Source: Strigamia acuminata
Taxonomy: Eukaryota; Arthropoda; Chilopoda; Geophilomorpha; Linotaeniidae
Length of the DNA stretch: 64,000 nt
Assembly (NCBI GenBank): GCA_949358305.1
Contig: OX442314.1
Location: 42,168,581-42,232,580 of the forward strand
Direction: 5' to 3'
The translations under genes were made by a program, and so were the position numbers. This document shows, piece by piece, positions 42,301 through 52,672 of the stretch. Position 1 is the stretch's first letter. Each line of letters starts with the position of its first letter. The notes beneath the pieces were generated by a model. That model saw only the letters and a program-made list of their open reading frames with translations. It did no database searches and was not told the DNA's origin.

Positions 42301-44554
42301 GATTGTCCAAACAGCAGTAGGCGATTTTTTATCGATATTTTACCGATTTTTATCGGTTTTTTAATCGATTTTTAATGTTTTGTTGACAATTTTTATCCCA
42401 TTTTTGGTCGGTTTTAATGCTTTTTAACAATAATTTAATGACTTCTTATTTTCATATGCAGTACCGTATGTGTGTTAACCTAATGTTCAATTATCCGTGT
42501 TAGAGAGTTTGTTTATTTAATTCTACCATGTTGGAGATTATCTTTTGTTGTAGCTATGAACGATGGGAACTTTTGTACAGATGTAATGGAGCTGTAATTT
42601 GTGTGTACTCAATCTGTGTAATTCAACATTTATTTGGAACATTATACTTGTTTATTCTTCATCAATGTGTGTTGTGAACTTTATTCCATCGAATCTAACA
42701 ATCCGATCAATTCAGTTTTATAAACACCCATGTCTCCCAATTAGTTCGGATAATCGAGGTTCTACTGTAATGTTAATTTTTCCTCGGCAGAAGCAAAATT
42801 CATCAATCACATACTGTATTACCTCGCATACAGTGGCACGCCACTCAAAGTGCAAATCAGAAAAGTTATGCACTTTCTTGCTTGAGGAAACTGTTTACAC
42901 CGGCATACCACTTTGCGAGGCAATACGGTCATTTTTAGAAACTGTCCTTTTTTGGACCCTATTTCAACTGCTGTTGAAACACAGGTACCGTATTTTGTAT
43001 ATAGATGATAAGACCCATGGACCATAAGACGCACAAAGAGACAATTTTTATAAAAAAAAATTCTTAAATTTTATTTTTAATTATTATTTTCATAATTTCC
43101 CGATTTATTTACATTGGAATCTCTGAATTAATTTTGCCACGTATCATACGTAAAGCCTAGTACTCATAACACCATTCCGTCCTTGGAATGGTAACAGGAA
43201 TCAAAGTCTTAAGTTTCCTACCAAGGGTGGTACTCATAAAAATATTGTTTAGACTCTGAATCACCCTTGCAAGTGGAAACGAATTTTTTCCGGCCCGATG
43301 CACGGAAAAATTTAATTGTTTCAGACTCTGAATAAATTTTGTCTACCCAGAATTTCCTTGTTTTTGATCTAAAATTTGCAGCTGGTCACAGCCGGTTGCA
43401 AACAAAGACACCCAACTACTACAATTGAACACGTTGTTTGTTGAAGGTTAGTAAAATTATATTTTTGCCTGCATTTCAGACAAAATAAATGCTTTTTTAA
43501 TTGCAAAAAGACCAAAATTGATTTTAAAATTATTTAAGTCAGAAAAGTCGGACAAAGCTTCATTGCCATTGCCAGCCATTTGCAAAACAAGCAACAATGA
43601 CTCACATAGTTTAATAGTACGGAAACTTTCTGGTGACAATTTCATGAGTACCACAAATTTATCAGACTCTGAATAATAAGAGGATAAAACATTCCGCTTG
43701 AAATGGTGCTGTTGAAAAATTAAGACTGTAAAAATATTTACCGTAGACTCTGAAAGCGTATGAGTACTAGGCTTTAGTTTGGACTACTAGTATAAGACGC
43801 ATCCCAATTTTTGTTCGACTTTTCAAAGTAAATGAGTGCATCTTATGGTCCACAAAATACGGTAACTGCAATAAATTCAATCCTATTGTACAGGATTAAC
43901 GATATATTTATTTGTCAAAGGATCAAGTCGGAAGATGCACCAAACCAAGTTTCTTCTGCCGTTTTGTCTGCAAACAGTGAGCGAATAAAGATTTGCCACT
44001 TTGAAAATGCACACGAGAAGACACGCGTTTTTCCGGCACCAGCGAGTTCACAGACAAAGAAATCCTTTTATGAAGAAACTTATCAGCTTGGTGAAAACAA
44101 TCTGGGCAAGCTGCTGGTCCGAAGCAAAAGCAACAAGAAAATGAAAAAGAAATGTGTCACTTTTGTAGGAATCGTGTCGGGCGAGTCGGAGCGGAAAGTT
44201 CCGGAAGCGGACCAACAAGAGTCGCCAACTTTTGATATTTACGAAAAATACATGATCAGCGATTTGGATCTAGAATCCGATCGAGTCAAGTCCGACATGG
44301 AATACGATCTGCGTCTATCTGGAATCGACGATCATTCGGTGAGCAGCAGCAACCCGCAATTTGGCAGCACATCTGCCAGGCTTAAGAATGATGCGCTCCA
44401 GCAGTCGAATCCTCCGGAATCCTTTGCACCAGCAACTCCTGCCGAGAATTCCTCCATATCGGCGCTTAATCTTGAACTGTTGCGTGCGATGGACGGGTCA
44501 ACCGTTAGTTTGGCGTTACCCAGCGAAAAACAAACAGATTGTAATTTTATGTAA
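36399..44554 (+). CDS. HAUS6: HAUS augmin-like complex subunit 6
   Basis: Augmin recruits gamma-tubulin to existing spindle microtubules; HAUS6 is the subunit that contacts the gamma-tubulin ring adaptor. Exons by GT/AG and phase: 36399-36416, 36466-36596, 36653-36748, 36821-36902, 37015-37144, about 37197-37350, about 37420-37513, 37965-38049, 38320 to about 38480, 38916-38985, 39112-39571, 39645-39714, 39774 to about 39980, 40588-40899, 41862-42245, 43894-44554 (TAA). The N-terminal domain matches HAUS6_N block by block: FYNVNKTGCAVVLHFLLNRL; VCFPVSDHH..MFRKACSRWL; FPTAIPYILMKGGGRRFYEL; SLSRFVLFEVV. Coiled coil (YMLAKVNALKKETRMVRTN) and a KIECMLDAKEELWQLWEEV / RLSRVFNILLDTM block follow, as in other HAUS6 proteins. 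The Ser-rich C-terminal half is unconserved. The end of exon 13 is not resolved. Introns hold at least five transposons. Confidence 0.88.
37743..37895. mobile_element. 153-bp palindrome made from solo-LTR ends, in a HAUS6 intron
   Basis: Starts TGTGACCAGCTGCCC and ends GGGCAGCTGGTCACA, with about 58-bp perfectly inverted arms around a CCAGGTGCGCACGAGAAACAC core. The last roughly 110 bp match the end of the LTR at 46262-46370. It is thus a miniature foldback derived from the same LTR family. No target duplication was found. Confidence 0.85.
41021..41781. mobile_element. Long-TIR (foldback) Tc1/mariner-like element, about 760 bp
   Basis: The left arm 41021-41350 starts (T/C)AGGGTGGTCAGAAAGTCTG; the right arm 41477-41780 is its complement with small indels. 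The central spacer is about 126 bp and not coding. TA lies at both junctions. The AGGGTGGTC-type terminus and TA duplication fit a Tc1/mariner-derived MITE. It sits in the HAUS6 intron between 40899 and 41862. Confidence 0.85.
42258..42767. mobile_element. pogo/Tigger-type MITE, about 510 bp
   Basis: Termini CAGTAGAATCTCGATTATCGG and the complement of CAGTAGAACCTCGATTATCCG are the familiar pogo/Tigger end. TA follows the right end. No transposase ORF. Located at the start of the HAUS6 intron 42246-43893. Confidence 0.82.
42986..43864. mobile_element. TACCGTATTTTGT-ended MITE, host of a nested MITE
   Basis: The left end TACCGTATTTTGT...GGACCATAAGACGCA and the right end TGCATCTTATGGTCC...ACAAAATACGGTA are inverted. 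This 'ACCGTATTTT..GGACxATAAGxCGCA' end occurs in widespread animal MITEs. The second element at 43153-43774 is inside it, so most of the 879-bp length is insert. Confidence 0.8.
43153..43774. mobile_element. Nested 622-bp MITE
   Basis: Perfect 16-bp inverted ends AAGCCTAGTACTCATA / TATGAGTACTAGGCTT with TA at both flanks (43151-43152 and 43775-43776). Interior contains several AGACTCTGAA words spaced irregularly (43249, 43323, 43661, 43744). No ORF with motif. It interrupts the MITE at 42986-43864. Confidence 0.85.
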
Positions 44555-44567
44555 GCGATGCAAAAAT

Positions 44568-45059
44568 AGAGAGTTTGCGGGATCCATTTTTTCCTTATTT
44601 TGTGCCACGTTACACTATTTTAGTGCCATATTGTAAGGGAAAAATCTTTAGTGTATCGTTTTCAACACTAAATTAAAATATAGCGCAGCCAATCAGAATT
44701 GAGAACACTATATTGTTAGCTCCGCCCATTGCAAATGGCGATTATTTTGTTGTACCCATCAAACACATCAGTCATAGGTACGTAGATTGAATGATTAGTG
44801 AGGCCCAAAATGGAATTTTAGGCCCGAAATCATACTTTGTAGGCATAATAATGGAATTTTATGCAGAAATTTGCACATTTACGTCCCCAAATTGAATTTT
44901 TAGGTCCAAAATTACTAACTGTCAGTAGTTGGCTGAAATAGTGTAGTGATAGGGAAAAGTGCAGCCCGCAAAAACTTAATTTATCATTTTTCCCTTACAC
45001 TATTTTTATACCGTATAGTCTTTAACTGTAAGGAAAAAATGCATCCCGCAAACTCTCTT
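44568..45059. mobile_element. 492-bp inverted-repeat element in the HAUS6 3-prime UTR region
   Basis: The left end AGAGAGTTTGCGGGAT and the right end ATCCCGCAAACTCTCT are inverted, and the following 14 bases are also largely complementary. It begins 14 bp after the HAUS6 stop codon, so it probably supplies the 3-prime UTR. No clear target duplication. An inner pair (TACACTATTTTAGTGCC / TTACACTATTTTTATACC) suggests sub-terminal repeats. Confidence 0.78.
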
Positions 45060-45759
45060 TTACCAGTTAAGTAGATAACGTAAAGCTTCAAATTGCTGCG
45101 CGGGCTTTTATTTATTTTTCAGACCCGATCTCTGGTATCTATTTGAATCCATGCAGGGTTTACTCATTTTTTTTCCAAAAGATGTGCTATAATTATTTTG
45201 AAATTATTGATTAATCAATGAGTAAATCACTGATTTCTGTATAAAAAAATCACAAATTTAAAAAAAAAAATACAAGATTTAAATTTTACTCCCGGCGCTT
45301 ATTCGGACTCGGCGCCAATTTGCAGCTTTACTGCATATTTGGTCAGTGATTAAAAAATAATACCATTGCAACAACAAAAATTATAATTTTTCTTATAGGT
45401 AAAGTTTAGACTACAGGAAAAGACCGGTCTGCATCAAATAAGTGTAAAAAGAGTAAATATCTGATTGCACAACGCAAGAATAACTGTACTTTTAAAATGA
45501 AAATTATACAACTCCTGAATGATAGAAAATAAAATAAAATAAAATAAAATGTGTAGATTATTTTGAAAATAAAAATTATCATTACATTATTTCCAAAAGA
45601 AAATTTTTTTGCAAGTATATAACTTAAAGATGGACCCGTGGTCCTTAACAAGAAAAGTTGGACCAGTAGAGCTTAATAGTTTGTGGATTTATGTTGGTAG
45701 AGTGTCAGGTAAGTTCTTGATCTGGAATTGCAAACCAGTTTTTAGACCTGGCAAGGTGT
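45060..45759. other. AT-rich spacer downstream of HAUS6
   Basis: No gene supported. Contains an AAAAT microsatellite (45529-45550). Confidence 0.4.
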
Positions 45760-46370
45760 TGTGAATGTTCGAACCGACACCACGTGGTCAGGGGAGGGCC
45801 ACGAGGCGCTGGACGCAACACACACGATGATAAATCCCACAAAATACAACAAAGACACAAGTTAAGGTTTTGGTTATTGCTTTATTTGTTTGTCTAGGGG
45901 TATGTAATGGTGTCTTCAAGGTGTATTTTCATGCGTAATGGCTACACCGCCATTCCTGATTTGACCGTGTGTCACAACAATCGTGAGATCGCCATGACAC
46001 ACGATGCAGTTTGTGCCGCGTCGTTGCAACGTTCTTTTGGAACATGCGGCGAACACGGCGTGTTGGACGCTCAGGTCCCGACCGACGACAGCATGACTGT
46101 GCCGATCATTCCGGTATCTCTTGCCATCAGGCACGGGAAGAAAGTCGGGAAGCGACCGTTCGCCATGCTGATGCAGATTCAACTGCCCGGGCCACTGCTG
46201 GGCCCACCACTTCCGGAAGGGGCACTTCCGGTTCCCAATTGGCGAAGCCAACGACCAACAGCCAACGACCGCGCCAGGTTGCGCACGAGAAACACGCGAG
46301 GTGCGCGAAAGCTGTGGAAGCGCCGTGTGTTGCAGTGAAGTGACACAGACTGTGTGGGCAGCTGGTCACA
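45760..46370 (-). mobile_element. Second solo-LTR-like copy, 611 bp, inverted
   Basis: On the minus strand it begins TGTGACCAGCTGCCC and ends GAACATTCACA, like 33814-34431. It shares the GTCCAGCGCCTCGTGGCCCTC and GTGTGTTGCG blocks and the CACACAGTCTGTGTCAC sub-terminal sequence seen in the palindrome at 37743. No flanking target duplication was found, so it may be older or rearranged. The open frames inside run across the LTR and are not genes. Confidence 0.82.
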
Positions 46371-46868
46371 ATTTAAACTCCCATTCGTAATTATTCTTTC
46401 ACATAACTTACTCGATTTTAAAATGTATGTATAAATTTGTACTAAATCGGCATGTCCCGATCATTTATTACATTCAAAATAAACTTATTTACAGAGTATT
46501 ATTTAATTCTTTGTCGATTGGAATTTATTTACGACCCTTTTTTGATTCAATCTTTTTTATTTTTGATAAATAAATATAATTATTTTACTTTCTCAAACCA
46601 ATCTTTTATAGAATTCTATGTTAATTCGAATAATATTTTATTAAAACTTGTTAATCGATGACTTTTAAGCAAAGTCTTAACAGCTTTGTTAGTTTTGAAT
46701 ACCGGTACACACAAAAATTATTATTTATTTTAACGATTACAAATATTTTATTAAAACAAATGAACTTATATTAAATTTTTTCCTTTTCTTCCTTTCGAAA
46801 CCAGAAGTGACGTTAAAAACGTCATTATTTCCGAAAGGAAAGTAGCCAAAGTTACTTTAGTTGGCTCT
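46371..46868. other. AT-rich spacer
   Basis: No supported gene. Near 46800-46860 it has GAAGTGACGTTAAAAACGTCA and AGTAGCCAAAGTTACTTTAGT, which resemble the inner sequence of the MITE at 57138-57759. Confidence 0.4.
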
Positions 46869-47360
46869 TCAATTCTCCCCTGGTTGCGGCTGCGCCCAAA
46901 CTCGGGACGGGACGACCCTCGTTGAGGCCAACGACTGCATGATGGCCTGACTCCAGGCGCCCGCGGTTGTTGTGGGAACCCACGACACAGTTGGCGGTGC
47001 CACAGCAACAACTTGCTCAACTCGTGCCATTGGTGGCTGGACTACTGGTGCGCTAGTTGGCATCGACATCTCGATATTCGATGGCGCCTGGATCATCTGT
47101 GCCAATGGTTCTATCAAAGTAGACTTTTTCCTCATTAACCCAGGGTGGGACGCCACTCAGTTAAAGACTCCTAATTGCTCAGGTGTTAAACTGAACTGGG
47201 GAATCCTCAAACTTCGGATTCGTTGCCGCTTATCCGAGCGATTGTGCGAATCGCTCGACGAAGATGACGAGCTACTTGGGCTCATTTTTCGCGGCGATGT
47301 CGACTGTCGTCTGCTCCTCTTGGAACGATGCTTTGAAGAGCGTCCCATACTTCTAAACAA
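46869..47360 (-). pseudogene. RS-rich, Pro/Ala-rich ORF with one in-frame TGA
   Basis: Minus frame from ATG at 47360: a Ser/Arg-rich start (RSSKHRSKRSRRQSTSPRK, then eight Ser) reads LTPEQLGVFN and hits TGA at 47157-47159. The same frame then stays open (VASHPGLMRKKSTLIEP, PTSAPVVQPPMARVEQVVAV) to 46869. So it is one 163-codon frame with a single stop. The composition is Gag-like or nuclear, and no motif identifies it. Readthrough, a recent nonsense mutation, or splicing around the stop are all possible. Confidence 0.4.
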
Positions 47361-47688
47361 AGAAAATTATTTTTGGTAAACTAACTCTTTTTACTATTTC
47401 TTATTCATACAATTTATCACAATAAATATTTTATAATTTTTTTTTATTACAAAGATCTTATTAACGCACAAATAATACTTTATCCGTAATAAATGTTTTT
47501 CCTTTTACAGTTTATTTTAATTGTTTTTTTTTTAGACTAAGGGGTAATACTTTACTGTGAATCACACTTGGTTGCTAGGCAACGAGTATTTTCGTTGTTT
47601 GTGTGTCATTCGATACTTTAAATCATTTTTTCTTGTTTTACGACAAGTGAATCGACTCGTCCAAGTATTTGGACTAACTCTACAATTA
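47361..47688. other. AT-rich spacer
   Basis: No gene or repeat recognised beyond T-rich runs. Confidence 0.35.
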
Positions 47689-49009
47689 GGGGTTTCATTA
47701 ATTAAGCAATTTTGTAATTTTGCAACTTTAGCAATTTTGCACTTTTGGATTTGTCACGTGGTATCAGTTCCACCAATCATGTGCATAATTGCAAAAACAC
47801 AAAACACAAAAAATACACAATCTCAAAATCAAAGGTAGTTTTGCTATTTTGGCAAAATGACAGCAGCCAAGCTCAATCCAAGTGGCCATCACCCATCATA
47901 AATTGTGATTAACAATTAGTTGCAAAAACAATCTCATGATTTTGAATTTTTGCAATTTTTTAAATAGTCACATGACTTCCTATCCACCATATTGGGTTTT
48001 AGTTATCTCCAACCAATTTTAAAATGTGATGCAATATAACTAGTAGTAGTTCTATTTGTGTGATGGAACAAATTTTATTTTAATAAGGTGCATTTTAATA
48101 AATATAAGTTTCACAGATTGCACCAGAATCATTACATGAGTTTCCTAGCTGTTATACAGTCGTGGATGCATCAGCATATTGATGATATACAAGGATACAA
48201 GTTGGCCACTTAGATAGAGCTTGGATGCCTCCATTTTGTTTTGAGTTTCACAAGCCTCAAACTCACTTCTTATCAATATCACAAAAACTACCTTTTAGAT
48301 GTTTTTGGGATTTTGTGTTTTCACTCTCTTGTACTTTAGTGAATGTGAATGTGATTGGTAGAATAGATGTCACATGGCAATACTCAAAAATCACAAAGTT
48401 GTCCAGATCACACAATTGCAAAATTGACTGGGTTAATTCAATAGCTGCATTCAAAAAGTCGTGTTTTAAGTGTTTTAGGTGTTTGTGTTTTGGTTAGATG
48501 ATGTCATTTCCTCAAATGTTTGTGTTTTTGGCCCAAAAACATGCCAAAACACAAATACTTCAAAAGTAGCGTTTTAGTTGAGTGTTTAGGGGCGATTGTT
48601 TGTGTTTTGATGGCATTTGGACAGCAGAAATTTTGTAAACACAAATTCAAAACACTTCAAATAATCTGCATTCAAAATGTTGTGTTTTCCTTGTGTTTAG
48701 GTGTTTGTGTTTGTATTTAATGATGTCACTTCCACTAGTGTTTGTGTTTACAAGCCTAAAAACACACATAAACATAAAAACTCAAAATGGAACAATTTAG
48801 CCAATAAGTGTTTTAGCCAGATTTTGTGTTTTTCACTAGTCAACAGGCAGCCATTTTGTCCTCCACCTCATTTCAAACAGCGGCTAGAAAGGTCTGTATT
48901 GTTTAATTTATTACCCCTATTAACTTTTGTTGTAACTTTTTAAGCACAATAATGCTTCCTGCATAACAAATAAACAAAATAATGAGATGCCACTTACTTT
49001 TTGAGTGTG

Positions 49010-49140
49010 AATGAGCGTGAATGCCTGTGAATGAGCGGCCGTGAATTGCGTGAATTGCGTGAATGGCGTGAATGGCGTGAATGGCGTGAATGAGCATGAA
49101 CGAGCATGAACGAGCATGAACGAGCATGGACGAGGAATGA
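49010..49140. repeat. Tandem repeats in the Harbinger 5-prime region
   Basis: GGCGTGAAT-type 9-bp units (49045-49090) followed by GAGCATGAAC 10-bp units (49092-49130). Confidence 0.85.
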
Positions 49141-49247
49141 GCCTGGATTAAATTGATATTTTTAATTTAAAATTATAATTTAATTTTAATAGTTTTGTGT
49201 ATTTAATATTTATTTATTTGTAGAGGATTATCCAAGTGGAAAACAAC

Positions 49248-50356
49248 ATGGGACCAAAAAAGAAAGCAATTTCAAAGAAAAAGGAACTTTACACAAATGC
49301 TGAAAATATTTGCTTAGCTCAATGGCTAGCAGACAACCGCATGGGAAGTGACAAAAATGTACGATTAAATAAATTTTTATACTCATTTCTGCAATCTTTA
49401 TTTACTTTATTTATTTGGTTTTTTTAGTATCCTGGTGAAAAGAAGAAGGAATATTTAAGCAGATGGTTTAAGGAATGTGGTTTATCTGACCGGTCCAAAG
49501 ACAGCTTATTTTCCAAGGAAAATTCTTTAAAAAAGTGCTACATGGACACCAAAAAGTGGATATTAGAAACAGGGCAGGGTGTGTTGGCTGAAGAGGGAGA
49601 GGAATCTTTCAAAAGTAATTTATTACCGTATAATTATAAATTTCAATTATTTTTATAATTCTTTATTAATTTTTTTTTAAATTTTAGGTATTGTGTTAAA
49701 AAAGTGTCCTTGGTTCTACATCATGCAGGCATTTATGGATGCTACTCAGCAGTATGCACCAACATGTATTGTTGAGAATGGAAATGAGAGAGCATCCAAA
49801 CAAGGTAAACCTAGTTGTAATTTCTAATTTTTTTAAATATGATTTATTAATTAATTTTTTTCATATAAGAGAAACATCATCTATTTCCTCAACGTCTAGT
49901 CCTGCAGAATTACTTTTCCAGTCTTTAGTTACTGAACAAGATGATGTTGAAGTCCTTAATGAGGATGAAGGCCACCAGATACCAGATACAAAACAAGAAA
50001 AGAGAAAACTGGAAGATGCTCGTGATTCATTTGCAAAGTCTTTAGTTGATGGAAAAAAAAAGGAGAAACGATGCAAGCCAAACAATGACGACATAATTGA
50101 GAAAATTACAAAAAACAGAAATGATATGCTAGTGGAAATTGAAACTCAGAAACTAAATTTTCAAAAGGAAAAGTGGGAATTTGAAAAAGAAGAAAGCCAG
50201 CGGCAATACTTGAGGGAACAAGGAAACCAAAGACTCCAGGCAGAAAAAATTTCTGAAGAAAAAGATAAAGATAGAAAACATGCATTAGAAATAAAAAAAA
50301 TGGAACTTGATTTTCAGCTACAGATTGCTAAATTGCAATTTGAAAATAAAAAATGA
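49248..50356 (+). CDS. Transposon SANT/Myb-like accessory protein
   Basis: Four exons by splice sites and phase: 49248-49358, 49428-49614, 49688-49804, 49872-50356. About 300 residues. The N-terminal part is a three-helix-like domain (ENICLAQWLADNRMGSDKN, YPGEKKKEYLSRWFKECGL, LKKCYMDTKKWILETGQGV, LKKCPWFYIMQAFMDATQQ) with the spacing of tryptophans seen in Harbinger-associated Myb/SANT or MADF-like DNA-binding proteins. The middle is acidic and Ser-rich. The C-terminus is a long coiled coil (FQKEKWEFEKEESQRQYLRE; ALEIKKMELDFQLQIAKLQF). In PIF/Harbinger elements such a protein binds the ends and carries the transposase into the nucleus. The N-terminal Lys-rich PKKKAISKKK is a possible nuclear signal. 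Confidence 0.75.
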
Positions 50357-50398
50357 ATTAAAAACAAGTTGTATAAGTTTTACAGCTTTATTTGTGTA

Positions 50399-51731
50399 TT
50401 AATAAAAACTATTTATGTAATACATCAATAAATTTCTTCTTTCTTTACCTAAATTTACATCATTCGCTTCACAATCAACAAAATCATTGTCATCAATTTC
50501 AATTGTTTCACCATCCCACTCATCTGTCAAAAACATGTTGTGCAATATAAGACAAGCCCATACCCATTGCCATGCATATTTATTACTTGCTAGTGAGTCT
50601 TCATTTGAATTCAAAACAATGGGCAATCCATTCAAACTGGCAAATCTTCGTTTTAAAGCTCCAAATACATGTTCAACCACAATTCTGTTTTTACAGACAA
50701 CATTATTGTATTTCTGCTGCTCATTGGATTTTACAAAACTTGGTCGAAATGCTGTTAGCATATGCTTGCCTAATGGGTATGCGGGGTCCCCAATGATATA
50801 CTCATTTTCAGCAAAATAATTATTTGGATATTTAAACAGGTGAGATGATTTGTACACCGTAGAATCATGCACCTTTCCTGGAAATCCAAGGATATATCTA
50901 ATTATTTTTCGCTCATATGTGACTACAGCAGCTAAATTTAACGAATAGAATGATTTGCGGTTGAAGTATGATGTGCCATCAAATGCTGGTTCATTATTTA
51001 AGCGTATGTGACATCCATCTATGAACCCAATGCAGTTTGGAAGACCTTTTTGTCGCATCATTTCGCTTAATGCTAATCGTTCTTCAGTAGTTGGCCACTT
51101 AATTATTTTTCCATCTAATGCACAAATTGCTTTTATCACACGTTTGGTGCAATTTGTTACGGTGCCTCCATCTCCAACACCAAACTTCATTCCAATTTCA
51201 TGCATTGTAGCAGAATTACCATTATGTCCAAATCTGAAAAAAAATATTAAGCTATAATCATGATTTGCACACAAATATTTTCTATAATACCTGTATAATG
51301 TTATTAACAGCTGCAAGAAAACAGGCAATTGTGGTCGGCCAAATTTTGAGTTAAAGCATGGATGATTTTTTATCGCATCCAGCAAACAATTGAAGTCTTC
51401 CTTGTTCATTCTTGCATACCGTTTAAATCTTCCCTCATCCAATTGTGACAAAATTGACAACATTTCAGAATTTTTCTTAACAATAGCTCTTGGAATCAGG
51501 TATCGAGTTTGATACAATGAACTCTTAACCTGCAAAAAAACTTAGTTGTGAATTGTTTAGAATAAATATGTGAATATTTCAATTTACCGAATTATATGAC
51601 TCCAGCAAATAGCTTATTTCTTCATCATCCTCTACTGTATACAACATTTGAATAACTATTGCACCAAATTTATCAAGAATTGGTCTTTTTCTGATAGGTC
51701 CTGCCAGGTGGTTTTTCATGTGTGCAGCCAT
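50399..51731 (-). CDS. PIF/Harbinger DDE transposase (HARBI1-like)
   Basis: Three exons: about 51731-51588, 51529-51291 and 51233-50399, with introns of 58 and 57 bp. DDE_Tnp_4 blocks in order: KFGVGDGGTVTNCTKRVIKA; NCIGFIDGCHIRL (first Asp); SFYSLNLAAVVTYERKIIRY; GFPGKVHDSTVYKSS (second Asp); IIGDPAYPL (third acidic site, GD); NRIVVEHVFGALKRRFASL; ACLILHNMF. All conserved acidic positions are present, about 400 residues in total, the usual family length. The start MAAHMKNHLAGPIRKRP was preferred over an upstream ATG in the repeat region. It converges with the accessory gene, typical of Harbinger elements. Confidence 0.92.
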
Positions 51732-51982
51732 TTTGAAAAGGTCACAACAACAAACTTCAAAACAACCACAAAACACTTACAAAACACAACAAAAACTCAA
51801 GCACTCAAAAAGTTTGCTTCAAAACACACAATTCAAAACACAAGTCCAAAACACAAAAACTTAAAACACGACTTTTTGAATGCAGGTACTGTAATCCCAT
51901 TTTTGGAGGCATCAAAAAATAATGAATTTGTGATTAATGCAAAATCACAAAATTGCAAAATCATTCATATAATGAAACCCCC

Positions 51983-52519
51983 TAATATTTTCTAGAGAAA
52001 ATAATTTAATTCGGATAATTATATCCGTTTCGATAAAAAATTTGTTTTTGATAGGTAAAGTACACTTGAAAACCGCGAAATCAGGTTTAAATCCGGTATT
52101 CTCAGATTTTAGATGACTAGGCTAGAATAAACTTCGTCGTAGCAAACTTTTAACTACCGGTACCTTTCATCAATATTTATTTACATCTAAATAAATTCTT
52201 CTTCAAAATTTTAAATAAATTCTTGTAACTCGAGAGTTTCATCGGGTGTTCAATCATTTCGTCGCCGGAATTGACGACGAAATGACCCGCAAAATTCAGC
52301 ATTAAAAAATGCACTTTTTTGTCTTAAGACTATGAAAAGATCGGCGACGAAATGACCCGACTTCTTTTATCGGCTCCGAATTAATTTCTTGCCGACGCTT
52401 GCTCAAATCGGTTCTCAATTGCGACCTGATTATTTCGTAATTTCACGAATTAATAGTTTTAAACAAATATGTATTTGATCATTTTGAATTCCATCGCTAT
52501 CTTAAACTTTCTATAGAAA
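51983..52519. other. Spacer without recognised gene
   Basis: Contains GACGACGAAATGACCCG and GGCGACGAAATGACCCG as a direct repeat (about 52270 and 52343). Otherwise nothing recognised. Confidence 0.4.
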
Positions 52520-52672
52520 GTTATAACGAGACAAATCACGAGACAAATAACGAGACAAATCACGAGACAAATAACGAGACAAATCACGAGACAAATAACG
52601 AGACAAATCACGACAAATACTGTAACGAGACAAATCACGACAAATACCGTAACGAGACAAATCACGTTTATA
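52520..52672. repeat. ACGAGACAAATC tandem array
   Basis: Alternating 12-bp units ACGAGACAAATC / ACGAGACAAATA form 24-bp dimers repeated about four times, followed by two longer units containing TACNGTAACGAGACAAATCACG. The open frames across it are repeat translations only. Confidence 0.92.

Larger units (their letters stand above)
48444..51886. mobile_element. Two-gene PIF/Harbinger (ISL2EU-like) DNA transposon, 3443 bp
   Basis: Ends GCTGCATTCAAAAAGTCGTG and the complement of CCTGCATTCAAAAAGTCGTG; the first base differs. TA flanks both sides (48442-48443 and 51887-51888). Sub-terminal AAAACACAAA / TTTGTGTTTT words are dense at both ends, and the terminal motif recurs internally at 48668. It encodes a SANT/Myb-like protein (plus) and a DDE transposase (minus), converging at about 50360-50400. 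Both genes appear intact, so this copy may be autonomous. Two-bp TA duplication and the GxTGCxTTCAA end favour the ISL2EU branch. Confidence 0.88.
47689..51982. mobile_element. Outer inverted-repeat element carrying the Harbinger insertion
   Basis: The left end TTA-GGGGTTTCATTA and right end TAATGAAACCCCC-TAA are inverted. Inside each lie AATTTTGCAATTTTGC-type words on opposite strands (47710-47750, 51940-51965). Left 48230 and right 51895 share GATGCCTCCA in opposite orientation. The element with autonomous genes (48444-51886) sits inside, flanked by TA. The age order is therefore outer element first, Harbinger second. Confidence 0.65.

Noticed and set aside
45907-46369. 110-143 codon ORFs on both strands
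   Set aside because: They fall inside the LTR-like copy at 45760-46370; the overlapping frames reflect GC-rich LTR sequence without motifs.
52520-52672. CRISPR-like spaced repeats
   Set aside because: The units are adjacent short tandem repeats without unique spacers, and the genome is eukaryotic.
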